From Cesiribacter sp. SM1 (GTDB lineage: Bacteria > Bacteroidota > Bacteroidia > Cytophagales > Cyclobacteriaceae), in NCBI RefSeq assembly GCF_020178975.1, contig NZ_JAHXBU010000001.1:1-63842 (forward strand): a stretch of DNA of 63,842 bases. Reading direction: 5' to 3'. Position 1 is the first letter of the stretch. Every line of letters begins with the position of its first letter. Below, one piece after another: positions 16,485 through 25,771 of the stretch. A model generated the notes under the pieces. The model worked only from the letters and a program-made list of their open reading frames with translations, was not told the origin of the DNA and ran no database searches. Made by a program: the position numbers and the translations under genes.

Positions 16485-16650
16485 GACTACAAGTAAGCTA
16501 TTTATTATTGCTCCTATCCTTCTACCACAGTTGCTTTTACTATCTCTACTCCCCTAAACCCACACAGTTGATTGAGGAGAACACAAAGGCCCATAATTAT
16601 GAAAAAAGGTCAAATGAACTATAGGAAAAGCCGTGAAATTATGAATAATT

Positions 16651-16769
16651 TTTGTACCCCATTTGTACCACAACCCGTAATTGCAATATACATTCTCCTG
16701 ATATACAATGATATATCAAAATATGTTACATTCTGTATCGGTAAATAAATTGTACTATTATATGATTTC
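16651..16769 (+). repeat. R1 repeat, copy 1
   Basis: First of four dispersed copies. The 5' block is TTTGTACCCCATTTGTACC. The variable middle is AT-rich. The 3' block is TTACATTCTGTATCGG and then TAAATAAATTGTACTATT. The 5' block and the reverse complement of the 3' block share the pattern GTAC-N8-TNACC, so the strand could fold end to end with internal mismatches. This copy lies in a 700-bp gene-free stretch between the cut dehydrogenase and yihY. Confidence 0.85.
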
Positions 16770-16954
16770 GTAATTAAAAGCACGTAATAAATAGTAGTGT
16801 ATATGGGAAAGAGCCCCCTCATAAAATTGTTCTAAATTCGGTAAGGAGACTTTCTGATTCTATTCAGAACTAGCCTTACCTTAAGTGGAACAGGGACCAA
16901 GGAGTTATTGCTAACAGCAGGTTAGGACTGGTTTAGCAGCTTATTTTTTTATAT

Positions 16955-17935
16955 TTACCGCCTTTTATCATCTCCTCTATCTTCTCCGGCAACATGATCG
17001 GCATGATAGCCGCCACGCTGTCCCATGGGTTTATCTTCACCGGTTGTAGTATCCCGGCTGGTTTGATGTTCCATTTCAGAATTGATTTCCGCACCGAGGA
17101 GGATAACAAATGCTGTAAGATAGAACCATAACATAAGTATGATTACTGCCGCAAAACTGCCATAGGTTGCATCAAAGCTGCCAAAGTTTTTTACATAGAG
17201 GGTAAAAAGCAGCGATCCTGCAAGCCATAATACTGTAGCTATTATAGCTCCCCAGCTGGTCCATTTAAATTCAGGACTTTCACGATAGGGTGCCACTTTA
17301 TAAACCACAGCCAACGCAGATATTACTATCAGTGCCAGTATGGGCCATCGTACTAATTGAACAATCGTTTCTAATGTTGAGGGCAAACCGATCATATCGA
17401 TAACAGCGGGAAAAACCACAATCATTGCAATAGCAAGAAAGCCTATAATAATGCCACATATAGTAAACAGTAGTGTAAGGGCGTTTAACTTAATAAAGCC
17501 GCGTTCATCTTTTTCATTATAGGTAATATTAACTCCTTCAAAAACTGCCTTTGTACCTTTATTGGCACTCCAAAGACTGATCAGTATACTCAAAACTAAA
17601 CTCCAGCCTAGAGATGATCCTGACTTTTCGGATTGCTGTTCTAAAATTTTGCTAACCATTTGGTGTGCCTGCTCAGGAAGGGCATTTGCAAGCTGGCTCA
17701 TCTGCTGCTCTACCTGTGCCGGCTCCATTAGCAGCCCATAAATAGATAAAGCAGCTGCAATAGTGGGAAAAATTGCCAGGAAAAAATAAAATGCAATTCC
17801 TGCTGAAATGATAGTTACATGATCCTTTGTCAGCTGATCCTTTACTCGTGAGGCAATATCTTTCCAGCCTTTCTTTGGTATTTGTGTCGGCTTTTTGGCG
17901 TTGCGACCTCTATTTTCTGCTGATGTATTGCCCAT
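16955..17935 (-). CDS. YihY/BrkB family membrane protein
   Basis: The 326-residue protein has about six transmembrane helices in the standard YihY arrangement: AGIAFYFFLAIFPTIAAAL, LVLSILISLWSANKGTKAVFEGVN with the family motif SANKGTKA, LYVKNFGSFDATYGSFAAVI and LMLWFYLTAFVILLGAEIN. The N-terminus has the usual amphipathic KDIASRVKDQLTKDH. The C-terminal 35 residues are hydrophilic, rich in Gly, Asp and Arg, and not part of the domain. The family (once misnamed ribonuclease BN) has no settled biochemical role. It sits with its 5' end facing the upstream region of the large PAS kinase. Confidence 0.93.
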   Translation of the reverse strand: MGNTSAENRGRNAKKPTQIPKKGWKDIASRVKDQLTKDHVTIISAGIAFYFFLAIFPTIAAALSIYGLLMEPAQVEQQMSQLANALPEQAHQMVSKILEQQSEKSGSSLGWSLVLSILISLWSANKGTKAVFEGVNITYNEKDERGFIKLNALTLLFTICGIIIGFLAIAMIVVFPAVIDMIGLPSTLETIVQLVRWPILALIVISALAVVYKVAPYRESPEFKWTSWGAIIATVLWLAGSLLFTLYVKNFGSFDATYGSFAAVIILMLWFYLTAFVILLGAEINSEMEHQTSRDTTTGEDKPMGQRGGYHADHVAGEDRGDDKRR

Positions 17936-18559
17936 AATAATATTACTACCTGCTAAGATTAAAAGATAATGACCGAAAGAGATAAAAAATTTAATCTGCT
18001 CCAGTCAGATATACTTAAAAAAACAGGATGTTACATTAAATGTTCGATGATTGTCTACCTGTGATGCTCAGCAGTATTTAAGGTGGCACCTATAATACGG
18101 GCATTATTCAATTCCTATTCAAACAGTGTTCACCTATAAACCAGCTACGCCAGTGGTCAGGCATGCCTCCTGATGCTAAAATTGAGGAGGAAGCTGGAGC
18201 ATTTCTTTAGAAATCACACAAATGAAGATGCGGAAGTTAAAGATGTAGCGCAGAGATTCAGAGCTGCAGTCGTTTATGAAACAGAACTTACAGGGTGTGA
18301 AAGTCTAAAAGCTAGGAGTGCGGAAGCTGACTGCATTCTATCATAAAAAAAATTCCACTGGAAGCTTCCTGTTTATGTTGGAGAAATCTGCCTTTGGGTT
18401 ACTCCTCTCCTATTTTTTTGTGAGTCGGCACATCTAAATCTTTTCCCCTAGTGAAACATCTACAGGCAAGTAGCTAATCTGAACCTATGATTCATGTAAT
18501 GGTTATTAAGAATTAGCTTGAAAAGCTCTATATTACTCAATTAGCCAATCCAATACCTC
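17936..18559. other. Divergent intergenic region with repeat R2 copy A
   Basis: About 620 bp between yihY and the PAS kinase. It has no recognisable gene. It contains one copy of the R2 repeat (18361-18424) and an A-rich stretch just before it. Confidence 0.5.
18361..18424 (+). repeat. R2 repeat, copy A (hairpin plus T-run)
   Basis: About 64 bp, roughly 75 percent identical to 22628-22692. The shared core is GGAGAAATCT.GC TTTG.G TT and then CTCTCCTATTTTT. GGAGA and TCTCC can pair and are followed by a T-run, so it resembles an intrinsic terminator. Both copies also read as a similar peptide (EKSAFGLLLSYFFVS against EKSSFELSLSYFSVS), so a decayed IS gene end is an alternative. Confidence 0.65.
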
Positions 18560-21500
18560 ATGTCCAGGAAGATAAGCATCAATGACGATCAGCTCAAGAT
18601 ATTTGAAACTGTTCCTGACCTTTATTTGATTCTCTCACCTGAACTACACATTCTCACTGCCAGTGATGCATACCTGGAAGCTACATTCACTCTTCGGGAG
18701 GAAATAGTAGGCAAGTTTATATTTGATGCCTTTCCTGATAATCCTAATACACACCAGGCAAATGCTGTTTCCAATGTGTATGATTCTTTGAAGAAGGTAT
18801 TAGCTACTGGAAAGCCAGACAAGATGGCACTGCAGCGATATGACGTTCCCAAACCTGATACAAAGGAAGGATTTGAAAAGAAATACTGGCAGCCAATACA
18901 TACGCCTGTTCTCGATAAGCAAAAAAACGTGCTGTACATTATTCAAAAGGTAAACGATGTAACCCAGCAGGTAGAACGTAAAGCCAGGATTGAAATACTT
19001 GAAGAGCAGCAACAACAAGACAGGGAGAAACTTGAACAGCAGCATAACTTGCTAAAGATGTTGCTCGAACAAGCTCCTGTTGGGATTAGTCTATTCCAGG
19101 GAGAGGATTTGGTGATCACTTCGGCAAACGCTATGATCTGTGATATGTGGGGACATAGCGCCGAACAGACCCTTGGTAAGCCACTGCTGGTCGCAATTCC
19201 TGAACTAAGGGGACAGGGTTTTGATGCCTTGCTTCAAAACGTACTGCGTTCAGGCATACCCTATCATGGAAGAGAGCAGGCTGCGCAGCTGCTGACAAAC
19301 GGTAAGCTGGAAACCAAATATTTCAACTTTTCTTACCTGGCCCTTAAAGACCGGAATGGTGCAAAAATAGGTATTTTAACTGTTGCCGCTGAGGTTACTC
19401 AGCAGGTACTGGCGCGTCAGCAGCTTGAGCAGAGTTTCAAAAAGGAGCAAAAACTTAATGAAGAACTAGCGGCTCTCAACGAAGAGCTCAGAGCTACAAA
19501 TGAAGAATTGGCCTGGGCAACGAAAGCACTAGAAAAACTTAATACTGAGCTGGAGGAACGGGTTCATGGAAGAACTAAAGAGCTAAAGCTTGCCCAGCAG
19601 GAAACGGAACGCCAACGAAAAGTATTACACGATCTTTTTATGAATGCTCCGGCTCCCATTGTTATTCTTGATGGAGAGGAGATGGTTTATGAACTCGTTA
19701 ATCCGGCCTATCAGCAAATCTTTCCGGGAAGGGAGCTTTTAGGAAAAACACTGCTGGAGGCACTGCCTGAATTATCAGAAACCCAGATTCCAGCTATGCT
19801 GGATCATGTTTTTACTACCGGTGAGACCCTTGTTGCTAATGAGCTGCTCCTAATGCTGGTTCGATATGAAGGGGCACCACTAGAGGAGATTTACTGGACC
19901 TTCACTTGCCAGGCTCGCCGCAATCAACAGGGGGAAGTGAATGGCATTATAGTGTTTGCTCACGAGGTTACCGACTATGTACTAGCCCGCAAAAAACAGA
20001 AGAAAGCGAGCAACAGCTGCGTTCCATTATTGAAAGCTCTCCTTTCCCCATTGGTGTTTTCTTTGGAAAAGAAATGCGCATACAATTTGCCAATAAGGCT
20101 ATTCAGGATAGCTGGACTAAAGGTCCGGATGTGATTGGTAAACGATACAGAGATGTGTTGCCTGAGCTGGAGAATCAGGCAGTGTTCGAACACTTAGATC
20201 GGGTATTTGAGACAGGTATTCCTTATCATAGCAGAAACAATCCGCTATACCTGCTTATAAATGGAAGGCCGCAAACGTTTTACTATAACTATAGTTTCAC
20301 GCCTCTTTTTAATGATGCTGATGAAGTGTATGGCATTATCAATTCCGGTGCAGATAATACAGAATTGATACTTGCCCAGCAAAGAGTGAAAGAAAGCGAA
20401 TCCCGCTACCGCAGCATGATTGAACAAATACCGGTAGCCATTGCCCTTACCCGTGGCAATGATCATGTGTTTGAAGATATGAACCCTCCAATGCTACGCA
20501 CTATAGGGAGGGAACATAAAGGGGAGGTGATCGGAAAGAAGGTAATTGAGGTAATGCCAGAGATCAAAGGCCAGGCAGTGGTGAAGACTTACCAGGATGT
20601 TCTGGAAACAGGTGAGGCTTATACTGGAAATGAAGTGCCTGTTACCCTTAGGCAAGGAGATAAGCTGAAGCAGCACTACTTAAATATTTCTTATACACCC
20701 CTTCTGGAAGAGGGCAAGGTTACAGGTCTTATACATGCAGCCGTTGATGTTACAGAACAGGTAGAAGTCCGTAAAAAGATAGAAGAAAGTCAGAAAGAGC
20801 TGAAGCGGTTTAAATTCATGGCCGACCAGGCCCATGATTTATTTGTTCTTATGCAGGAAGATGGATCTTTTGCCTACCTCAATAAAAAAGCTTTATGGGC
20901 ATGGGGGTATAGTGAAGAAGAAATTCAGCACTTACGGGTACCTGATGTAGATCCTATCTTGAATCAAAAAGCTTTTTTACAACTCTTCGCAAAGGCACAA
21001 AAAGAAAGTATTCTACAATTTGAAACCCAGCATAAAACTAAGGAAGGGCACATTTTCCCCGTAGAGGTTAACGCGGTTGGGTTGACCATTGGCGAGAAAC
21101 CTTACCTGTTTGCAGTAGCAAGAGATATCTCTCATCGCAAACAATCAGAAGAAGAGATAAAAGAAAAAAACGCACAATTAGTCAGGATCAATAACGATCT
21201 GGATAACTTCATCTATACAGCTTCACATGACTTAAAAGCACCTATCTCCAACATTGAAGCGCTTCTTAATGCTTTGCTTAGAACGCTCCCCCCGGAAAGT
21301 TTATCTCTGGAGCGCCCCAAGCGCATCACTTCTATGATGCAGGAGTCGGTGGAACGCTTCAAAAAGACCATTGCTAACCTCACGGAGGTAGTAAAACTCC
21401 AGAAGGAAAATAACGGGGAGGCGGTAATGGTAGAGCTTTCGGAGGTGATTAAGGATGTACGACTGGATCTGGAGCAGTTAATACAAAGCGCGGGTGCTGA

Positions 21501-21867
21501 AATAGAAGTAGATGTAGCTGACTGCCCTTGTATTCACTTCTCGGAGAAAAACCTGCGATCAGTGGTATACAACCTGCTCTCTAACGCAATTAAGTATCGT
21601 GCACCAGAGCGGGTGCCACGGGTGCAAATCACTTGCAAAAGTATTTCTGACTATAATGTGCTCTCGGTGAAAGATAATGGCCTGGGCATGGAACCAAGCC
21701 GTATCGACCAGCTCTTTACCATGTTCAAACGCTTCCATTCCCATGTAGAGGGCACCGGCATCGGTCTTTATATGATCAAGAAGATGGTAGAGAATGCCGG
21801 AGGGAGAATTGAAGTGGAAAGCCAACTTGGAGAAGGAACTACTTTCCATGTTTACTTTAAATGTTAA
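18560..21867 (+). CDS. Multi-PAS sensor histidine kinase, interrupted by a -1 frameshift in an A6 tract
   Basis: Two overlapping frames (18560-20134 and 19906-21867) together encode one kinase of about 1100 residues. In order: PAS (PDLYLILSPELHILTASDAY), PAS (QAPVGISLFQGEDLVITSANA), a long coiled coil (ALNEELRATNEELAWATKAL), PAS (NAPAPIVILDGEEMVYELVN), then after the shift three more PAS domains (SPFPIGVFFG, IPVAIALTRG, AHDLFVLMQEDG). A HisKA with ASHDLKAP and a HATPase_c with NLLSNAIKY, DNGLGM and GTGIGLYMIKKM follow. The frame change falls at CGCAAAAAACAG near 19990: seven A residues would give LARKKTEESEQQL in one frame, but six are present. This could be a mutation, sequence error, slippage or phase variation. 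It has no membrane segment, so it is cytoplasmic. The single-domain receiver 51 bp downstream is the likely partner. Confidence 0.9.
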
Positions 21868-21918
21868 TGCCCTTTCCTTATTTACCCAACCTTCTACCTA
21901 CACAAATTACCCTGTTCA

Positions 21919-22329
21919 ATGAATAAGCTTAGCTGCATCCTATTAGTGGATGATGATGATACAACAAACTTTATAAATCAATTGCTGCTGGAAGACCTAC
22001 AGGTGACTGAGCAGGTGCTGATTGCTACTAATGGTTGGGAAGCACTCCAGTTGATAAAGCTGCAATGGAGAGATGGTGACTGCCCACAACTGATCCTGTT
22101 GGACCTTAACATGCCTGAAATGGATGGTTTGGAATTTCTAAAAGCCTATGAAGAGCTTGAATTTGACCAGAAGCAGGCCGTGGTGATTGTGGTTCTTACC
22201 ACATCAGAAAATCCGGGAGATGTAGAGCGACTTCAAAAATCACCCATCAAAGGCGTTATTAATAAGCCTCTTACTGAAAAAAAGGTACAGGATCTCCTAC
22301 GGCTGTACTTCAATGAGGAGATTGGCTAA
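21919..22329 (+). CDS. Single-domain response regulator (REC only)
   Basis: The 136-residue protein is one receiver domain. The acidic pocket is in LLVDDDDTTNF, the phosphoacceptor Asp in LILLDLNMPEMDG, the switch Thr in VVLTTSENPGD and the Lys in VINKPLTEKK. The LNMPEMDG/NKPLTEKK style is the Rcp1-like receiver that Bacteroidota pair with cytoplasmic PAS kinases. It has no output domain, so it must act by protein contact or in a phosphorelay. It is 51 bp downstream of the multi-PAS kinase and probably co-transcribed with it. An R1 repeat starts about 45 bp after its stop. Confidence 0.95.
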   Translation: MNKLSCILLVDDDDTTNFINQLLLEDLQVTEQVLIATNGWEALQLIKLQWRDGDCPQLILLDLNMPEMDGLEFLKAYEELEFDQKQAVVIVVLTTSENPGDVERLQKSPIKGVINKPLTEKKVQDLLRLYFNEEIG

Positions 22330-22372
22330 ATCAAGAATTGAATTAGCGGATCTGCCTTGATTTTATGTATAA

Positions 22373-22480
22373 ATTTTGTACCTCATTTGTACCTCAAGCA
22401 TATTAAATACCAATTAAAGTGCTATTATACAGCTGCTTATGTAAGATTATTACATTCTGTATCGGTAAATAGTTATAATA
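22373..22480 (+). repeat. R1 repeat, copy 2
   Basis: The 5' block is TTTTGTACCTCATTTGTACC; the middle contains CAGCTGCTTATG; the 3' block is TTACATTCTGTATCGG then TAAATAG with a degenerate end. It begins about 45 bp after the receiver stop codon, in the same direction as the gene. Confidence 0.85.
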
Positions 22481-22627
22481 TTTATTTATTTATTCATATA
22501 TAACAATTCAGAGTTTGTTTTTGAGAAAAGATTGTCAACTGGTGGCAGGGTTTGAACCGTGCCTATAGCGCAAAAAAGCCATTTCGGCATCAGGAGGTCA
22601 TTTTTTTAAGCCCTAAAAGATTCTTCT

Positions 22628-22692
22628 GAAAGCTGCCAGTTCATATAGGAGAAATCTAGCTTTGAGTTGTCACTCTCCTATTTTTCGGTGAG
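22628..22692 (+). repeat. R2 repeat, copy B
   Basis: Second copy of the R2 sequence: ATAGGAGA and TCTCCTAT pair across a 22-base loop and a T-run follows. Located downstream of R1 copy 2 and before the convergent PRC-barrel gene. Confidence 0.65.
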
Positions 22693-22823
22693 TAATTTCT
22701 AATGATGAATAGTTAACTAACTTGGATTTTTCAGCAATTGGTTGATTAAAACAAGTTTGAAGTTTCTGGCAATCCTTTAAAAGCTTAGCTCTATTTTCAA
22801 GGAAGCTTACAATTTTATTAAAA

Positions 22824-23222
22824 CTAATTTCTGTCCCAATATTCGTTCACATCTTTTAGGTACAGCCCGATATCATCAGGCCAATGGTTTTGATGATAAA
22901 AAGGGGCATCAGTAAGCGTTTCAAGACCAACTGGCAGGAAAGTAACGTTACTGGGATTTTCTGTATTAAATTTACCCCATGGAAGAAAATAATTTTTTTC
23001 ACCTAACCCAAAAATGCGGTCAAACTGAAAAACAACATAGTCTATTATTCTTGTTTCTGAGTTTGTGACTACAGATTTTATTTCCCCTATTTTTTGGCCG
23101 GTTGTTGAATAAACGTCACTCAGCCCAGCACTCATGCGATACATCCCGAAAGTATTCAGTTGTATATTATTCAAATCCTGCTCAGGCCTGAAAATGCTGT
23201 TGTTATTATCGTATCCGTTCAT
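22824..23222 (-). CDS. PRC-barrel domain protein
   Basis: The 132-residue product contains a PRC-barrel: YRMSAGLSDVYSTTGQKIGEIKSVV, then RIIDYVVFQFDRIFGLGEKNYF with the usual FLPWG strand. The remaining C-terminus (WPDDIGLYLKDVNEYW) is variable. PRC-barrels are small beta-barrels found in photosynthetic H subunits, RimM and many stress-related bacterial proteins. In heterotrophs such stand-alone proteins are often induced by general stress. It has no signal peptide. It is a single gene on the minus strand. Confidence 0.82.
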   Translation of the reverse strand: MNGYDNNNSIFRPEQDLNNIQLNTFGMYRMSAGLSDVYSTTGQKIGEIKSVVTNSETRIIDYVVFQFDRIFGLGEKNYFLPWGKFNTENPSNVTFLPVGLETLTDAPFYHQNHWPDDIGLYLKDVNEYWDRN

Positions 23223-23620
23223 AATGTTGTAATTAATTTCAAAAATTTCACCCTCAATTTAATAAGCCTGAAACCGAAGATATTCAGATAGTCAATATTT
23301 TAATCAACACCTAACAAGCATTACTAATGTTTAAATGTAGTCTGATTACAAGTCTCTTTCATTACATAATCTTTGATATGAGTTACATAAATCCCACATC
23401 ATTATAATTATATATTGACCTATTATGCGATAATTGTCCGTCTTCGAGCGCCAAACTCTCATTAAGCAGTGATCTTATAACCCTTTACAGCAGTGGCTAA
23501 AAAAGTAAAGGAAGAACGCATTCTCCTTTATTGTTTCAATGCAAATTTTTAATACTAACTATGTGTCTTAAATTGTGAAAGGGAACAGCACCTTTTATCA
23601 GAACAAGGTATACTCTGGCT
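23223..23620. other. Divergent intergenic region
   Basis: About 400 bp of AT-rich sequence between the PRC-barrel gene and the second PAS kinase. Both promoters should be here. I see no gene, RNA or strong repeat. Confidence 0.4.
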
Positions 23621-24814
23621 ATGGAAGCAAGCAATCCCGATAGGGAAAGACAGTTAGAATTAGAAATTCAGAAGTTAAAAAAGGAAATCTCCTCCTGTAA
23701 AGCGTTAGTTGAGAAAAATAAAGTTCTGGAAGAGAAACATACGCAAAGCCAAATCCGGTTTAAAACAATATTTGAGCAGTCGCAATTAGGAAATAAAATC
23801 TTAGGCCCTGATTTAAAAATTCTTGAAGTCAATGATGCTTTTATTGCATTGTTGGGTTATGCTGATAAAAACGCTCTAATCAACAGGAGGGTAATTGAGT
23901 TTGCACATCCCGATTTCGTTCAGCACTGGCATGCGCTTCAGGTAAAGCTATGGGAGGAAAAGATCCCCTCCTTTTCACTGGATACCTGCCTGGTGAGGAA
24001 AGATAAATCGATCGTTTGGTGCCATGTTACCTCCATTCTTTTCGAAGACGATGAACGAACGCTAGGCTATACCATACTAGAAGATATCACCGAAAGAAAA
24101 ATTTTAGAGAACAGAGCCAAAAGGCTGTATGAGGCACAGGAGCTGGTCATGAATACAGTGGCCCATGATTTAAAAAGCCCGTTAAACACTATACAGCTAT
24201 TAAGTGGCATTATCAGAAGTAACATAGAAGCACAGGAAGCAGACAAAGCTTTGCTACACCTGTCGCTGCTTGATAAAACCTGCAGGCGAAATGAAGTTAT
24301 CATCAATGACCTGCTGTTAATTGGCGAACTGGAGCTGGAAGACGGATCTTTGCAGAAGTCAACTGTTAATGTGGTCGAAATTGCCAATACCATTGTTGAG
24401 CAACTTGGTGCAGCAGCACAAAAGAAAAACCTTGTGCTTGTACAGAGATCGCCAGAGCCTGTAGTGTTTGCACATGTTGATAGAGAAAAGCTGTCGCGGG
24501 TAGTAGAAAATCTAGTATCTAATGCCATAAAATTCACAAAATCCGCTGGCCAGGTAATAGTATCTGTAAAGGAGGAAGAGGAGCATATGCTTTTGCAGGT
24601 TGAGGACCAAGGCATTGGCATTCCTGAATCTATACAGGCTTCCATCTTTAATAAGTTTACAAAAGCTAAGCGAAAGGGTACCCAGGGAGAACAAACCACA
24701 GGCCTGGGACTCTTCATCGCAAAACGAATCATAGATATGCATGAAGGAAAAATCTGGTTTGTAAGCACTGAGAATTCAGGTACTACCTTTTGTGTGCGTA
24801 TCCCTTTGTATTGA
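23621..24814 (+). CDS. PAS-domain sensor histidine kinase
   Basis: The 397-residue protein begins with a coiled coil (residues 5-45), then a PAS domain (about 47-165: FKTIFEQSQLGNKILGPDLKILEVNDAF). HisKA follows with the phosphoacceptor in NTVAHDLKSPLNTI, and HATPase_c with NLVSNAIKF, VEDQGIGIPES and TTGLGLFIAKRI. No membrane span, so it senses a cytoplasmic signal. It is convergent with a receiver-only protein 42 bp away and is its likely partner. With the kinase and receiver at 18.5-22.3 kb this makes two similar kinase/receiver sets within 7 kb. Confidence 0.94.
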   Translation: MEASNPDRERQLELEIQKLKKEISSCKALVEKNKVLEEKHTQSQIRFKTIFEQSQLGNKILGPDLKILEVNDAFIALLGYADKNALINRRVIEFAHPDFVQHWHALQVKLWEEKIPSFSLDTCLVRKDKSIVWCHVTSILFEDDERTLGYTILEDITERKILENRAKRLYEAQELVMNTVAHDLKSPLNTIQLLSGIIRSNIEAQEADKALLHLSLLDKTCRRNEVIINDLLLIGELELEDGSLQKSTVNVVEIANTIVEQLGAAAQKKNLVLVQRSPEPVVFAHVDREKLSRVVENLVSNAIKFTKSAGQVIVSVKEEEEHMLLQVEDQGIGIPESIQASIFNKFTKAKRKGTQGEQTTGLGLFIAKRIIDMHEGKIWFVSTENSGTTFCVRIPLY

Positions 24815-24856
24815 TTAGAATGGTTCCTTGATAACAGGTTACCTTTTAAGCTTATG

Positions 24857-25279
24857 CTAAGAAGCCTGTTTGTGATAGGCCTCCATTACACTCTTCAGCT
24901 TATGCTCAGTCAAAGGCTTTTGTACATAGGCCAGCACACCGAGTTTATTGGCTCTTTCTACATCCCTAGGATGTATTGATGAAGTATACATAATAATGCG
25001 CTGAGCACATAACTCCCCTACTCTTTCAAGCTGCTTTACTTTTTCAAGCAGCTCAAAGCCATTCATGATGGGCATATTAATATCTAAAAGGATCAGATCA
25101 GGCCCGCTCTCGTCATAGGAGCCGCCTGAACAAAGATTCTTTAAATAGGTGAAGGCTTCATCAGCATTAAGCAAGCATTCCACATCTTCTGTTACCTGCA
25201 TTTCCTCCAGGAATATCTTGTTAAGATAGCAGGTAGTTTCATCATCGTCTATGATTAGAATTTTCTTGAGTATACTCAT
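24857..25279 (-). CDS. Single-domain response regulator (REC only)
   Basis: The 140-residue protein is one receiver domain: IIDDDETTCYL, phosphoacceptor in LILLDINMPIMNG, switch residue in MYTSSIHPRD and Lys in YVQKPLTEHK. It is similar in length and motif style to the receiver at 21919-22329, which suggests duplication. It has no output domain. It is encoded convergently with the PAS kinase, so expression of the two is separately controlled even if they work together. Confidence 0.94.
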   Translation of the reverse strand: MSILKKILIIDDDETTCYLNKIFLEEMQVTEDVECLLNADEAFTYLKNLCSGGSYDESGPDLILLDINMPIMNGFELLEKVKQLERVGELCAQRIIMYTSSIHPRDVERANKLGVLAYVQKPLTEHKLKSVMEAYHKQAS

Positions 25280-25771
25280 GGCTATACTGCCTCTCCAACA
25301 ATTGTAGATGTAGGAAATTTAATTATACGTATAACACCCGCTAATAACTGACCACATAAACTTAAATAGTTTCTTTTATTTATTGGTATACGTCAGCCAA
25401 CCTGCGTGGGGCCTGCTCCACAAGGATTTTGGAAGGAGCCTATTACTCACAGCTTCTTTACATCCAGGCTTTACACGGGTATCATTTACCCTTCTGATAG
25501 GCTTTCAGTTAATTAATCAAAAGAATAACAGCGAATTGCGTTTGTTTGCAGTTTTAAAACGTTTAACAAAAGGATAGCCCAGGCAGCATAACAAATTTAC
25601 AGTTCCCTTTTACAAGCTGTTTATAAAATGACCTGGGAAAAGGCAGAAGCTCCTCTCTAATTCATCTCCATTATTTTCTCTTTTCAGGCATTTCCCGGCT
25701 GTTAATTATCAGTTGAAAAGCCACTATTTACCGTTCTTAATAAACATAGCTTACTGATTAACAGCCTTTAT
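25280..25771. other. Intergenic region, nothing recognised
   Basis: About 490 bp between divergent genes. A 64-codon frame at 25383-25577 has no family resemblance and I do not call it. Confidence 0.4.

Noticed and set aside
16619-16822. 67-codon minus-strand frame rich in Tyr and Ile
   Set aside because: It reads through R1 copy 1; its composition reflects AT-rich repeat DNA, and the other R1 copies do not keep the frame.
22540-22570. tRNA-like 3' end (complement of GGTTTGAACC with CCACCA nearby)
   Set aside because: The T-arm needs a bulge and no acceptor, D or anticodon arm can be drawn upstream. Too weak to call a tRNA or att site.
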